64,000 nucleotides of DNA from Luzula sylvatica. Its lineage: Eukaryota > Streptophyta > Magnoliopsida > Poales > Juncaceae. The notes under the pieces were generated by a model that had not been told where the DNA came from, did no database searches, and worked only from the letters and a program-made list of their open reading frames with translations. Both the position numbers and the translations under genes were made by a program. Positions 49,385 to 63,545 of the stretch are shown piece after piece (within the stretch, counting starts at the first letter, position 1; each line of letters begins with the position of its first letter). Location of the stretch: assembly GCA_946800325.1 (NCBI GenBank), contig OX326958.1, forward strand, positions 14,040,992 through 14,104,991, given 5' to 3'.

Positions 49385-52300
49385 ACCAAAATTTACAAAC
49401 ACTAAGAAAGTTTGTTTTTCGATTCAAAACAATCTCTTTATGCTATGGGGAGTTCAAATAACGTATTTTGAGATCATTTGAATCGTATCTTTTACCACAT
49501 AACATTTCACCAAAATTTACAAACACTAAGACAGTTTGTTTTTCGATTCAAAACAATTTGTTTATGCTTTGGGGAGTTCAAATAACGTATTTTTAGATCA
49601 TTTGAATCGTATCTTTTACCACAAAACATTTTACCAAAATTTACAAACACTAAGAAAGTTTGTTTTTCGATTCAAAACAATTTGTTTATGCTTTGGGGAG
49701 TTCAAATAACGTATTTTGAGACCATTTGAATCGTATCTTTTACTACATAACATTTCACCAAAATTTACAAACACTAAGAAAGTTTGTTTTTCGATTCAAA
49801 ACAATTTGTTTATGCTTTGGGAGTTCAAATAACATATTTTTACATCATTCGAATCGTATCTTTTACCACATAACATTTCACCAAAATTTACAAACACTAA
49901 GAAAGTTTTGTTTTTCGATTCAAAACAATCTGTTTATGCTTTGGGGAGTTGAAATAACGTATTTTGAGATCATTTGAATCGTATCTTTTACTACATAACA
50001 TTTCACCAAATTTACAAACACTAAGAAAGTTTGTTTTTCGATTCAAAACAATCTGTTTATGCTTTGGGGAGTTCAAATAACGTATTTTGAGATCATTTGA
50101 ATCGTATCTTTTACCACATAACATTTCACCAAAATTTACAAACACTAAGAAAGTTTGTTTTTCGATTCAAAACAATTTGTTTATGCTTTGGGGAGTTCAA
50201 ATAACGTATTTTTAGATCATTTGAATCGTATCTTTTACCACATAACATTTCACCAAAATTTACAAACACTAAAAATGTTTGTTTTTCGATTCAAAACAAT
50301 TTGTTTATGCTTTGGGGAGTTTAAATAACGTATTTTGAGATCATTTGAATCGTATCTTTTTCTACATAACATTTCACCAAAATTTACAAACACGAAGAAA
50401 GTTTGTTTTTCGATTCAAAACAATCTGTTTATAATTTGGGGAGTTCAAATAACGTATTTTGAGATCATTTGAATCGTATCTTTTACCACATAACATTTCA
50501 CCAAAATTTACAAACACTAAGAAAGTTTGTTTTTCGATTCAAAACAATCTGTTTATGCTTTGGGGAGTTCAAATAACGTATTTTGAGATCATTTGAATCG
50601 TACCTTTTACCACATAACATTTCACCAAAATTTACAAACACTAAGAAAGTTTGTTTTTCGATTCAAAACAATCTCTTTATGCTATGGGGAGTTCAAATAA
50701 CGTATTTTGAGATCATTTGAATCGTATCTTTTACCACATAACATTTCACCAAAATTTACAAACACTAAGACAGTTTGTTTTTCGATTCAAAACAATTTGT
50801 TTATGCTTTGGGGAGTTCAAATAACGTATTTTTAGATCATTTGAATCGTATCTTTTACCACAAAACATTTTACCAAAATTTACAAACACTAAGAAAGTTT
50901 GTTTTTCGATTCAAAACAATTTGTTTATGCTTTGGGGAGTTCAAATAACGTATTTTGAGACCATTTGAATCGTATCTTTTACTACATAACATTTCACCAA
51001 AATTTACAAACACTAAGAAAGTTTGTTTTTCGATTCAAAACAATTTGTTTATGCTTTGGGAGTTCAAATAACATATTTTTACATCATTCGAATCGTATCT
51101 TTTACCACATAACATTTCACCAAAATTTACAAACACTAAGAAAGTTTTGTTTTTCGATTCAAAACAATCTGTTTATGCTTTGGGGAGTTGAAATAACGTA
51201 TTTTGAGATCATTTGAATCGTATCTTTTACTACATAACATTTCACCAAATTTACAAACACTAAGAAAGTTTGTTTTTCGATTCAAAACAATCTGTTTATG
51301 CTTTGGGGAGTTCAAATAACGTATTTTGAGATCATTTGAATCGTATCTTTTACCACATAACATTTCACCAAAATTTACAAACACTAAGAAAGTTTGTTTT
51401 TCGATTCAAAACAATTTGTTTATGCTTTGGGGAGTTCAAATAACGTATTTTTAGATCATTTGAATCGTATCTTTTACCACATAACATTTCACCAAAATTT
51501 ACAAACACTAAAAATGTTTGTTTTTCGATTCAAAACAATTTGTTTATGCTTTGGGGAGTTTAAATAACGTATTTTGAGATCATTTGAATCGTATCTTTTT
51601 CTACATAACATTTCACCAAAATTTACAAACACGAAGAAAGTTTGTTTTTCGATTCAAAACAATCTGTTTATAATTTGGGGAGTTCAAATAACGTATTTTG
51701 AGATCATTTGAATCGTATCTTTTACCACATAACATTTCACCAAAATTTACAAACACTAAGAAAGTTTGTTTTTCGATTCAAAACAATCTGTTTATGCTTT
51801 GGGGAGTTCAAATAACGTATTTTGAGATCATTTGAATCGTATCTTTTACCACATAACATTTCACCAAAATTTACAAACACTAAGAAAGTTTGTTTTTCGA
51901 TTCAAAACAATCTCTTTATGCTATGGGGAGTTCAAATAACGTATTTTGAGATCATTTGATTCGTATCTTTTACCACATAACATTTCACCAAAATTTACAA
52001 ACACTAAGACAGTTTGTTTTTCGATTCAAAACAATTTGTTTATGCTTTGGGGAGTTCAAATAACGTATTTTTAGATCATTTGAATCGTATCTTTTACCAC
52101 AAAACATTTTACCAAAATTTACAAACACTAAGAAAGTTTGTTTTTCGATTCAAAACAATTTGTTTATGCTTTGGGGAGTTCAAATAACGTATTTTGAGAC
52201 CATTTGAATCGTATCTTTTACTACATAACATTTCACCAAAATTTACAAACACTAAGAAAGTTTGTTTTTTGATTCAAAACAATTTGTTTATGCTTTGGGA

Positions 52301-53101
52301 GTTCAAATAACATATTTTTACATCATTCGAATCGTATCTTTTACCACATAACATTTCACCAAAATTTACAAACACTAAGAAAGTTTTGTTTTTCGATTCA
52401 AAACAATCTGTTTATGCTTTGGGGAGTTGAAATAACGTATTTTGAGATCATTTGAATCGTATCTTTTACTACATAACATTTCACCAAATTTACAAACACT
52501 AAGAAAGTTTGTTTTTCGATTCAAAACAATCTGTTTATGCTTTGGGGAGTTCAAATAACGTATTTTGAGATCATTTGAATCGTATCTTTTACCACATAAC
52601 ATTTCACCAAAATTTACAAACACTAAGAAAGTTTGTTTTTCGATTCAAAACAATTTGTTTATGCTTTGGGGAGTTCAAATAACGTATTTTTAGATCATTT
52701 GAATCGTATCTTTTACCACATAACATTTCACCAAAATTTACAAACACTAAAAATGTTTGTTTTTCGATTCAAAACAATTTGTTTATGCTTTGGGGAGTTT
52801 AAATAACGTATTTTGAGATCATTTGAATCGTATCTTTTTCTACATAACATTTCACCAAAATTTACAAACACGAAGAAAGTTTGTTTTTCGATTCAAAACA
52901 ATCTGTTTATAATTTGGGGAGTTCAAATAACGTATTTTGAGATCATTTGAATCGTATCTTTTACCACATAACATTTCACCAAAATTTACAAACACTAAGA
53001 AAGTTTGTTTTTCGATTCAAAACAATCTGTTTATGCTTTGGGGAGTTCAAATAACGTATTTTGAGATCATTTGAATCGTATCTTTTACCACATAACATTT
53101 C
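49385..53101 (+). repeat. 1239-bp higher-order repeat, three tandem copies
   Basis: Copies are 49385-50623, 50624-51862 and 51863-53101. Each is ten units with a one-base loss in GCTTTGGGAGTTC, a one-base gain in AAGTTTTGTTTTTCG and a one-base loss in ACCAAATTTAC, giving 1240 minus 1. They are nearly identical; one difference is TTTTTTGATTC in copy 3. Marker CAATCTC begins at 49431, 50670 and 51909. Confidence 0.93.
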
Positions 53102-55209
53102 ACCAAAATTTACAAACACTAAGAAAGTTTGTTTTTCGATTCAAAACAATTTGTTTATGCTTTGGGGAGTTCAAGTAACGTATTTTGAGATCATTTGAAT
53201 CGTATCTTTTACAACATAACATTTCACCAAAATTTACAAACACTAAGAAAGTTTGTTTTTCGATTCAAAACAATTTGTTTATGCTTTGGGGAGTTCAAAT
53301 AACGTATTTTTAGATCATTTGAATCGAATCTTTTACCACAAAACATTTTACCAAAATTTACAAACACTAAGAAAGTTTGTTTTTCGATTCAAAACAATCT
53401 GTTTATGCTTTGGGGAGTTCAAATAACGTATTTTGAGATCATTTGAATCGTATCTTTTACCACATAACATTTCACCGAAATTTACAAACACTAAGAAAGT
53501 TTGTTTTTCAATTCAAAACAATTTGATTATGCTTTGGGGAGTTCAAATAACGTATTTTTAGATCATTTGAATCGTATCTTTTACTACGTAACATTTCACC
53601 AAAATTTACAAACACTAAGAAAGTTTGTTTTTCGATTCAAAACAATATGTTTATGCTTTGGGGAGTTCCAATAACGTATTTTTACATCATTTGAATCGTA
53701 TCTTTTACCACATAACATTTCACCAAAATTAACAAACACTAAGAAAGTTTGTTTTTCGATTCAAAACAATCTGTTTATGCTTTGGGGAGTTCAAATAACG
53801 TATTTTGAGATCATTTGAATCGTATCTTTTACCACATAACATTTCACCAAAATTTACAACCACTAAGACAGTTTGTTTTTCGATTCAAAACAATTTGTTT
53901 ATGCTTTGGGGAGTTCAAATAACGTATTTTTAGATCATTTGAATCGTATCTTTTACCACATAATATTTCACCAAAATTTAGAAACACTAAGACCGTTTGT
54001 TTTTCGATTCAAAACAATATGTTTATGCTTTGGGGAGTTCAAATAATGTATTTTGAGATCATTTGAATCGTATCTTTTACCACATAACATTTCACCAAAA
54101 TTTACAAACACTAAGAAAGTTTGTTTTTCGATTCAAAACAATTTGTTTATGCTTTGGGGAGTTCAAATAACGTATTTTGAGATCATTTGAATCGTATCTT
54201 TTACTACATAACATTTCACCAAAATTTTAAAACACTAAGAAAGTTTGTTTTTCGATTCAAAACAATATGTTTATGCTTTGGGCAGTTCAAATAATGTATT
54301 TTGAGATCATTTGAATCGTATGTTTTACCACATAACATTTCACCAAAATTTACAAACACAAAGAAAGTTTGTTTTTCGATTCAAAACAATCTGTTTATGC
54401 TTTGGGGAGTTCAAATAACGTATTTTGAGATCATTTGAATCGTATCTTTTACCACATAACATTTCACCAAAATTTACAAACACTAAGACAGTTTGTTTTT
54501 CGATTCAAAACAATTTGTTTATGCTTTGGGGAGTTCAAATAACGTATTTTTAGATCATTTGAATCGTATCTTTTACCACATAACATTTCACCAAAATATA
54601 CAAACACTAAGAAAGTTTGTTTTTCGATTCAAAACAATATGTTTATGCTTTGGGGAGTTCCAATAACGTATTTTTACATCATTTGAATCGTATCTTTTAC
54701 CACATAACATTTCACCAAAATTAACAAACACTAAGAGAGTTTGTTTTTCGATTCAAAACAATCTGTTTATGCTTTGGGGAGTTCAAATAACGTATTTTGA
54801 GATCATTTGAACCGTATCTTTTACCACATGACATTTCACCGAAATTTACAAACAATAAGAAAGTTTGTTTTTCGATTCAAAACAATCTGTTTATGCTTTG
54901 GGGAGTTCAAATAACGTATTTTGAGATCATTTGAATCGTATCTTTTACTACATAACATTTCACCAAAATTTACAAACACTAAGAAAGTTTGTTTTTCGAT
55001 TCAAAACAATTTGTTTATGCTTTGGGGAGTTCAAATAACGTATTTTGAGATCATTTGAATCGTATCTTTTACTACATAACATTTCACCAAAATTTTAAAA
55101 CACTAAGAAAGTTTGTTTTTCGATTCAAAACAATATGTTTATGCTTTGGGGAGTTCAAATAAGGTATTTTGAGATCATTTGAATCGTATCTTTTACCACA
55201 TAACATTTC

Positions 55210-56448
55210 ACCAAAATTTACAAACACTAAGAAAGTTTGTTTTTCGATTCAAAACAATCTCTTTATGCTATGGGGAGTTCAAATAACGTATTTTGAGATC
55301 ATTTGAATCGTATCTTTTACCACATAACATTTCACCAAAATTTACAAACACTAAGACAGTTTGTTTTTCGATTCAAAACAATTTGTTTATGCTTTGGGGA
55401 GTTCAAATAACGTATTTTTAGATCATTTGAATCGTATCTTTTACCACAAAACATTTTACCAAAATTTACAAACACTAAGAAAGTTTGTTTTTCGATTCAA
55501 AACAATTTGTTTACGCTTTGGGGAGTTCAAATAACGTATTTTGAGACCATTTGAATCGTATCTTTTACTACATAACATTTCACCAAAATTTACAAACACT
55601 AAGAAAGTTTGTTTTTCGATTCAAAACAATTTGTTTATGCTTTGGGAGTTCAAATAACATATTTTTACATCATTCGAATCGTATCTTTTACCACATAACA
55701 TTTCACCAAAATTTACAAACACTAAGAAAGTTTTGTTTTTCGATTCAAAACAATCTGTTTATGCTTTGGGGAGTTGAAATAACGTATTTTGAGATCATTT
55801 GAATCGTATCTTTTACTACATAACATTTCACCAAATTTACAAACACTAAGAAAGTTTGTTTTTCGATTCAAAACAATCTGTTTATGCTTTGGGGAGTTCA
55901 AATAACGTATTTTGAGATCATTTGAATCGTATCTTTTACCACATAACATTTCACCAAAATTTACAAACACTAAGAAAGTTTGTTTTTCGATTCAAAACAA
56001 TTTGTTTATGCTTTGGGGAGTTCAAATAACGTATTTTTAGATCATTTGAATCGTATCTTTTACCACATAACATTTCACCAAAATTTACAAACACTAAAAA
56101 TGTTTGTTTTTCGATTCAAAACAATTTGTTTATGCTTTGGGGAGTTTAAATAACGTATTTTGAGATCATTTGAATCGTATCTTTTTCTACATAACATTTC
56201 ACCAAAATTTACAAACACGAAGAAAGTTTGTTTTTCGATTCAAAACAATCTGTTTATAATTTGGGGAGTTCAAATAACGTATTTTGAGATCATTTGAATC
56301 GTATCTTTTACCACATAACATTTCACCAAAATTTACAAACACTAAGAAAGTTTGTTTTTCGATTCAAAACAATCTGTTTATGCTTTGGGGAGTTCAAATA
56401 ACGTATTTTGAGATCATTTGAATCGTATCTTTTACCACATAACATTTC
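55210..56448 (+). repeat. Fourth, separated copy of the 1239-bp repeat
   Basis: Marker CAATCTC at about 55256 is 3347 bp (27 units minus 1 bp) after its partner at 51909, and the one-base gains and losses that follow are the same. Between 53102 and 55209 lie units like those at 47.3-49.3 kb, so the whole composite was copied. Confidence 0.85.
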
Positions 56449-56820
56449 ACCAAAATTTACAAACACTAAGAAAGTTTGTTTTTCGATTCAATACAATTTG
56501 TTTATGCTTTGGGGAGTTCAAGTAACGTATTTTGAGATCATTTGAATCGTATCTTTTACAACATAACATTTCACCAAAATTTACAAACACTAAGAAAGTT
56601 TGTTTTTCGATTCAAAACAATTTGTTTATGCTTTGGGGAGTTCAAATAACGTATTTTTAGATCATTTGAATCGAATCTTTTACAACAAAACATTTTACCA
56701 AAATTTACAAACACTAAGAAAGTTTGTTTTTCGATTCAAAACAATCTGTTTATGCTTTGGGGAGTTCAAATAACGTATTTTGAGATCATTTGAATCGTAT
56801 CTTTTACTACATAACATTTC

Positions 56821-58604
56821 ACCGAAATTTACAAACACTAAGAAAGTTTGTTTTTCAATTCAAAACAATTTGTTTTTCGATTCAAAACAATTTGTTTATG
56901 CTTTGGGGAGTTCAAGTAACGTATTTTGAGATCATTTGAATCGTATCTTTTACCACATAACATTTCACCAAAATTTACTAACACTAAGAAAGTTTGTTTT
57001 TCGATTCAAAACAATTTGTTTATGCTTTGGGGAGTTCAAATAACGTATTTTTAGATCATTTGAATCGTATCTTTTACCACATAACATTTCACCAAAATTT
57101 ACAAACACTAAAAATGTTTGTTTTTCGATTCAAAACAATTTGTTTATGCTTTGGGGAGTTTAAATAACGTATTTTGAGATCATTTGAATCGTATCTTTTT
57201 CTACATAACATTTCACCAAAATTTACAAACACGAAGAAAGTTTGTTTTTCGATTCAAAACAATCTGTTTATAATTTGGGGAGTTCAAATAACGTATTTTG
57301 AGATCATTTGAATCGTATCTTTTACCACATAACATTTCACCAAAATTTACAAACACTAAGACAGTTTGTTTTTCGATTCAAAACAATTTGTTTATGCTTT
57401 GGGGAGTTCAAATAACATATTTTTAGATCATTTGAATCGTATCTTTTACCACATAACATTTCACCAAAATTTACAAACACTAAGAAAGTTTGTTTTTCGA
57501 TTCAAAACAATTTGTTTATGCTTTGGGGAGTTCAAATAACGTATTTTTACATGATTTGAATCGTATCTTTTACCACATAACATTTCACCAAAATTTACAA
57601 ACACTAAGAAAGTTTGTTTTTCGATTCAAAACAATCTGTTTATGCTTTGGGGAGTTCAAATAACGTATTTTGAGATCATTTGAATCGTATCTTTTACCAC
57701 ATAACATTTCACCAAAATTTACAAACACTAAGAAAGTTTGTTTTTCGATTCAAAACAATTTGTTTATGCTTTGGGGAGTTCAAGTAACGTATTTTGAGAT
57801 CATTTGAATCGTATCTTTTACAACATAACATTTCACCAAAATTTACAAACACTAAGAAAGTTTGTTTTTCGATTCAAAACAATTTGTTTATGCTTTGGGG
57901 AGTTCAAATAACGTATTTTTAGATCATTTGAATCGAATCTTTTACCACAAAACATTTTACCAAAATTTACAAACACTAAGAAAGTTTGTTTTTCGATTCA
58001 AAACAATCTGTTTATGCTTTGGGGAGTTCAAATAACGTATTTTGAGATCATTTGAATCGTATCTTTTACCACATAACATTTCACCGAAATTTACAAACAC
58101 TAAGAAAGTTTGTTTTTCAATTCAAAACAATTTGTTTTTCGATTCAAAACAATTTGTTTATGCTTTGGGGAGTTCAAGTAACGTATTTTGAGATCATTTG
58201 AATCGTATCTTTTACCACATAACATTTCACCAAAATTAACAAACACTAAGAAAGTTTGTTTTTCGATTCAAAACAATCTGTTTATGCTTTGGGGAGTTCA
58301 AATAACGTATTTTGAGATCATTTGAACCGTATCTTTTACCACATAACATTTCACCGAAATTTACAAACAATAAGAAAGTTTGTTTTTCGATTCAAAACAA
58401 TCTGTTTATGCTTTGGGGAGTTCAAATAACGTATTTTGAGATCATTTGAATCGTATCTTTTACTACATAACATTTCACCAAAATTTACAAACACTAAGAA
58501 AGTTTGTTTTTCGATTCAAAACAATTTGTTTATGCTTTGGGGAGTTCAAATAACGTATTTTGAGATCATTTGAATCGTATCTTTTACTACATAACATTTC
58601 ACCA
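56821..58604 (+). repeat. 1.78-kb block repeated 5396 bp away, copy 1
   Basis: Matches 62217-64000 at constant offset 5396, including two expanded 146-bp units whose CAATTC variants start at 56856 and 58118 (1262 bp apart, 10 units plus 22). 5396 equals 43 x 124 plus 3 x 22 minus 2. Confidence 0.85.
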
Positions 58605-61600
58605 AAATTTTAAAACACTAAGAAAGTTTGTTTTTCGAATCAAAACAATATGTTTATGCTTTGGGGAGTTCAAATAAGGTATTTTGAGATCATTTGAATC
58701 GTATCTTTTACCACATAACATTTCACCAAAATTTACAAACACTAAGAAAGTTTGTTTTTCGATTCAAAACAATCTCTTTATGCTATGGGGAGTTCAAATA
58801 ACGTATTTTGAGATCATTTGAATCGTATCTTTGACCACATAACATTTCACCAAAATTTACAAACACTAAGACAGTTTGTTTTTCGATTCAAAACAATTTG
58901 TTTATGCTTTGGGGAGTTCAAATAACGTATTTTTAGATCATTTGAATCGTATCTTTTACCACAAAACATTTTACCAAAATTTACAAACACTAAGAAAGTT
59001 TGTTTTTCGATTCAAAACAATTTGTTTATGCTTTGGGGAGTTCAAATAACGTATTTTGAGACCATTTGAATCGTATCTTTTACTACATAACATTTCACCA
59101 AAATTTACAAACACTAAGAAAGTTTGTTTTTCGATTCAAAACAATTTGTTTATGCTTTGGGAGTTCAAATAACATATTTTTACATCATTCGAATCGTATC
59201 TTTTACCACATAACATTTCACCAAAATTTACAAACACTAAGAAAGTTTGTTTTTCGATTCAAAACAATTTGTTTATGCTTTGGGGAGTTCAAATAACGTA
59301 TTTTGAGATCATTTGAATCGTATCTTTTACCACATAACATTTCACCAAAATTTACAAACACAAAGAAAGTTTGTTTTTCGATTCAAAACAATCTGTTTAT
59401 GCTTTGGGGAGTTCAAATAACGTATTTTGAGATCATTTGAATCGTATCATTTACCACATAACATTTCACCAAAATTTACAAACACTAAGAAAGTTTGTTT
59501 TTCGATTCAAAACAATTTGTTTATGCTTTGGGGAGTTCAAATAACGTATTTTTAGATCATTTGAATCGAATCTTTTACCACAAAACATTTTACCAAAATT
59601 TACAAACACTAAGAAAGTTTGTTTTTCGATTCAAAACAATCTCTTTATGCTATGGGGAGTTCAAATAACGTATTTTGAGATCATTTGAATCGTATCTTTG
59701 ACCACATAACATTTCACCAAAATTTACAAACACTAAGACAGTTTGTTTTTCGATTCAAAACAATCTGTTTATAATTTGGGGAGTTCAAATAACGTATTTT
59801 GAGATCATTTGAATCGTATCTTTTACCACATAACATTTCACCAAAATTTACAAACACTAAGAAAGTTTGTTTTTCGATTCAAAACAATCTGTTTATGCTT
59901 TGGGGAGTTCAAGTAACGTATTTTGAGATCATTTGAATCGTATCTTTTACAACATAACATTTCACCAAAATTTACAAACACTAAGAAAGTTTGTTTTTCG
60001 ATTCAAAACAATTTGTTTATGCTTTGGGGAGTTCAAATAACGTATTTTTAGATCATTTGAATCGAATCTTTTACCACAAAACATTTTACCAAAATTTACA
60101 AACACTAAGAAAGTTTGTTTTTCGATTCAAAACAATCTGTTTATGCTTTGGGGAGTTCAAATAACGTATTTTGAGATCATTTGAATCGTATCTTTTACCA
60201 CATAACATTTCACCGAAATTTACAAACACTAAGAAAGTTTGTTTTTCAATTCAAAACAATTTGTTTTTCGATTCAAAACAATTTGTTTATGCTTTGGGGA
60301 GTTCAAGTAACGTATTTTGAGATCATTTGAATCGTATCTTTTACCACATAACATTTCACCAAAATTTACAAACACTAAGAAAGTTTGTTTTTCGATTCAA
60401 AACAATTTGTTTATGCTTTGGGGAGTTCAAATAACGTATTTTTAGATCATTTGAATCGTATCTTTTACCACATAACATTTCACCAAAATTTACAAACACT
60501 AAAAATGTTTGTTTTTCGATTCAAAACAATTTGTTTATGCTTTGGGGAGTTTAAATAACGTATTTTGAGATCATTTGAATCGTATCTTTTTCTACATAAC
60601 ATTTCACCAAAATTTACAAACACGAAGAAAGTTTGTTTTTCGATTCAAAACAATCTGTTTATAATTTGGGGAGTTCAAATAACGTATTTTGAGATCATTT
60701 GAATCGTATCTTTTACCACATAACATTTCACCAAAATTTACAAACACTAAGACAGTTTGTTTTTCGATTCAAAACAATTTGTTTATGCTTTGGGGAGTTC
60801 AAATAACGTATTTTTAGATCATTTGAATCGTATCTTTTACCACAAAACATTTTACCAAAATTTACAAACACTAAGAAAGTTTGTTTTTCGATTCAAAACA
60901 ATTTGTTTATGCTTTGGGGAGTTCAAATAACGTATTTTGAGACCATTTGAATCGTATCTTTTACTACATAACATTTCACCAAAATTTACAAACACTAAGA
61001 AAGTTTGTTTTTCGATTCAAAACAATTTGTTTATGCTTTGGGAGTTCAAATAACATATTTTTACATCATTCGAATCGTATCTTTTACCACATAACATTTC
61101 ACCAAAATTTACAAACACTAAGAAAGTTTGTTTTTCGATTCAAAACAATTTGTTTTTGCTTTGGGGAGTTCAAATAACGTATTTTGAGATCATTTGAATC
61201 GTATCTTTTACCACATAACATTTCACCAAAATTTACAAACACTAAGAAAGTTTGTTTTTCGATTCAAAACAATCTGTTTATGCTTTGGGGAGTTCAAATA
61301 ACGTATTTTGAGATCATTTGAATCGTATCTTTTACCACATAACATTTCACCAAAATTTACAAACACTAAGAAAGTTTGTTTTTCGATTCAAAACAATCTG
61401 TTTATGCTTTGGGGAGTTCAAATAACGTATTTTGAGATCATTTGAATCGTATCTTTTACTACATAACATTTCACCAAAATTTACAAACACTAAGAAAGTT
61501 TGTTTTTCGATTCAAAACAATTTGTTTATGCTTTGGGGAGTTCAAATAACGTATTTTGAGATCATTTGAATCGTATCTTTTACTACATAACATTTCACCA

Positions 61601-63545
61601 AAATTTTAAAACACTAAGAAAGTTTGTTTTTCGAATCAAAACAATATGTTTATGCTTTGGGGAGTTCAAATAAGGTATTTTGAGATCATTTGAATCGTAT
61701 CTTTTACCACATAACATTTCACCAAAATTTACAAACACTAAGAAAGTTTGTTTTTCGATTCAAAACAATCTCTTTATGCTATGGGGAGTTCAAATAACGT
61801 ATTTTGAGATCATTTGAATCGTATCTTTGACCACATAACATTTCACCAAAATTTACAAACACTAAGACAGTTTGTTTTTCGATTCAAAACAATCTGTTTA
61901 TAATTTGGGGAGTTCAAATAACGTATTTTGAGATCATTTGAATCGTATCTTTTACCACATAACATTTCACCAAAATTTACAAACACTAAGAAAGTTTGTT
62001 TTTCGATTCAAAACAATATGTTTATGCTTTGGGGAGTTCAAGTAACGTATTTTGAGATCATTTGAATCGTATCTTTTACAACATAACATTTCACCAAAAT
62101 TTACAAACACTAAGAAAGTTTGTTTTTCGATTCAAAACAATTTGTTTATGCTTTGGGGAGTTCAAATAACGTATTTTGAGATCATTTGAATCGTATCTTT
62201 TACCACATAACATTTCACCGAAATTTACAAACACTAAGAAAGTTTGTTTTTCAATTCAAAACAATTTGTTTTTCGATTCAAAACAATTTGTTTATGCTTT
62301 GGGGAGTTCAAGTAACGTATTTTGAGATCATTTGAATCGTATCTTTTACCACATAACATTTCACCAAAATTTACAAACACTAAGAAAGTTTGTTTTTCGA
62401 TTCAAAACAATTTGTTTATGCTTTGGGGAGTTCAAATAACGTATTTTTAGATCATTTGAATCGTATCTTTTACCACATAACATTTCACCAAAATTTACAA
62501 ACACTAAAAATGTTTGTTTTTCGATTCAAAACAATTTGTTTATGCTTTGGGGAGTTTAAATAACGTATTTTGAGATCATTTGAATCGTATCTTTTTCTAC
62601 ATAACATTTCACCAAAATTTACAAACACGAAGAAAGTTTGTTTTTCGATTCAAAACAATCTGTTTATAATTTGGGGAGTTCAAATAACGTATTTTGAGAT
62701 CATTTGAATCGTATCTTTTACCACATAACATTTCACCAAAATTTACAAACACTAAGACAGTTTGTTTTTCGATTGAAAACAATTTGTTTATGCTTTGGGG
62801 AGTTCAAATAACGTATTTTTAGATCATTTGAATCGTATCTTTTACCACATAACATTTCACCAAAATTTACAAACACTAAGAAAGTTTGTTTTTCGATTCA
62901 AAACAATTTGTTTATGCTTTGGGGAGTTCAAATAACGTATTTTTACATGATTTGAATCGTATCTTTTACCACATAACATTTCACCAAAATTTACAAACAC
63001 TAAGAAAGTTTGTTTTTCGATTCAAAACAATCTGTTTATGCTTTGGGGAGTTCAAATAACGTATTTTGAGATCATTTGAATCGTATCTTTTACCACATAA
63101 CATTTCACCAAAATTTACAAACACTAAGAAAGTTTGTTTTTCGATTCAAAACAATTTGTTTATGCTTTGGGGAGTTCAAGTAACGTATTTTGAGATCATT
63201 TGAATCGTATCTTTTACAACATAACATTTCACCAAAATTTACAAACACTAAGAAAGTTTGTTTTTCGATTCAAAACAATTTGTTTATGCTTTGGGGAGTT
63301 CAAATAACGTATTTTTAGATCATTTGAATCGAATCTTTTACCACAAAACATTTTACCAAAATTTACAAACACTAAGAAAGTTTGTTTTTCGATTCAAAAC
63401 AATCTGTTTATGCTTTGGGGAGTTCAAATAACGTATTTTGAGATCATTTGAATCGTATCTTTTACCACATAACATTTCACCGAAATTTACAAACACTAAG
63501 AAAGTTTGTTTTTCAATTCAAAACAATTTGTTTTTCGATTCAAAA
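56851..63545 (+). repeat. 146-bp expanded satellite units, right arm (five)
   Basis: Expanded units occur at about 56856, 58118, 60247, 62252 and 63514. They share a private variant, TTTTTCAATTC, in the first half of the duplicated 22 bp, which separates them from the expanded units of the left arm. Spacings are 1262, 2129, 2005 and 1262 bp, each a whole number of units plus 22, less 1 bp where a one-base deletion intervenes. Confidence 0.88.
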
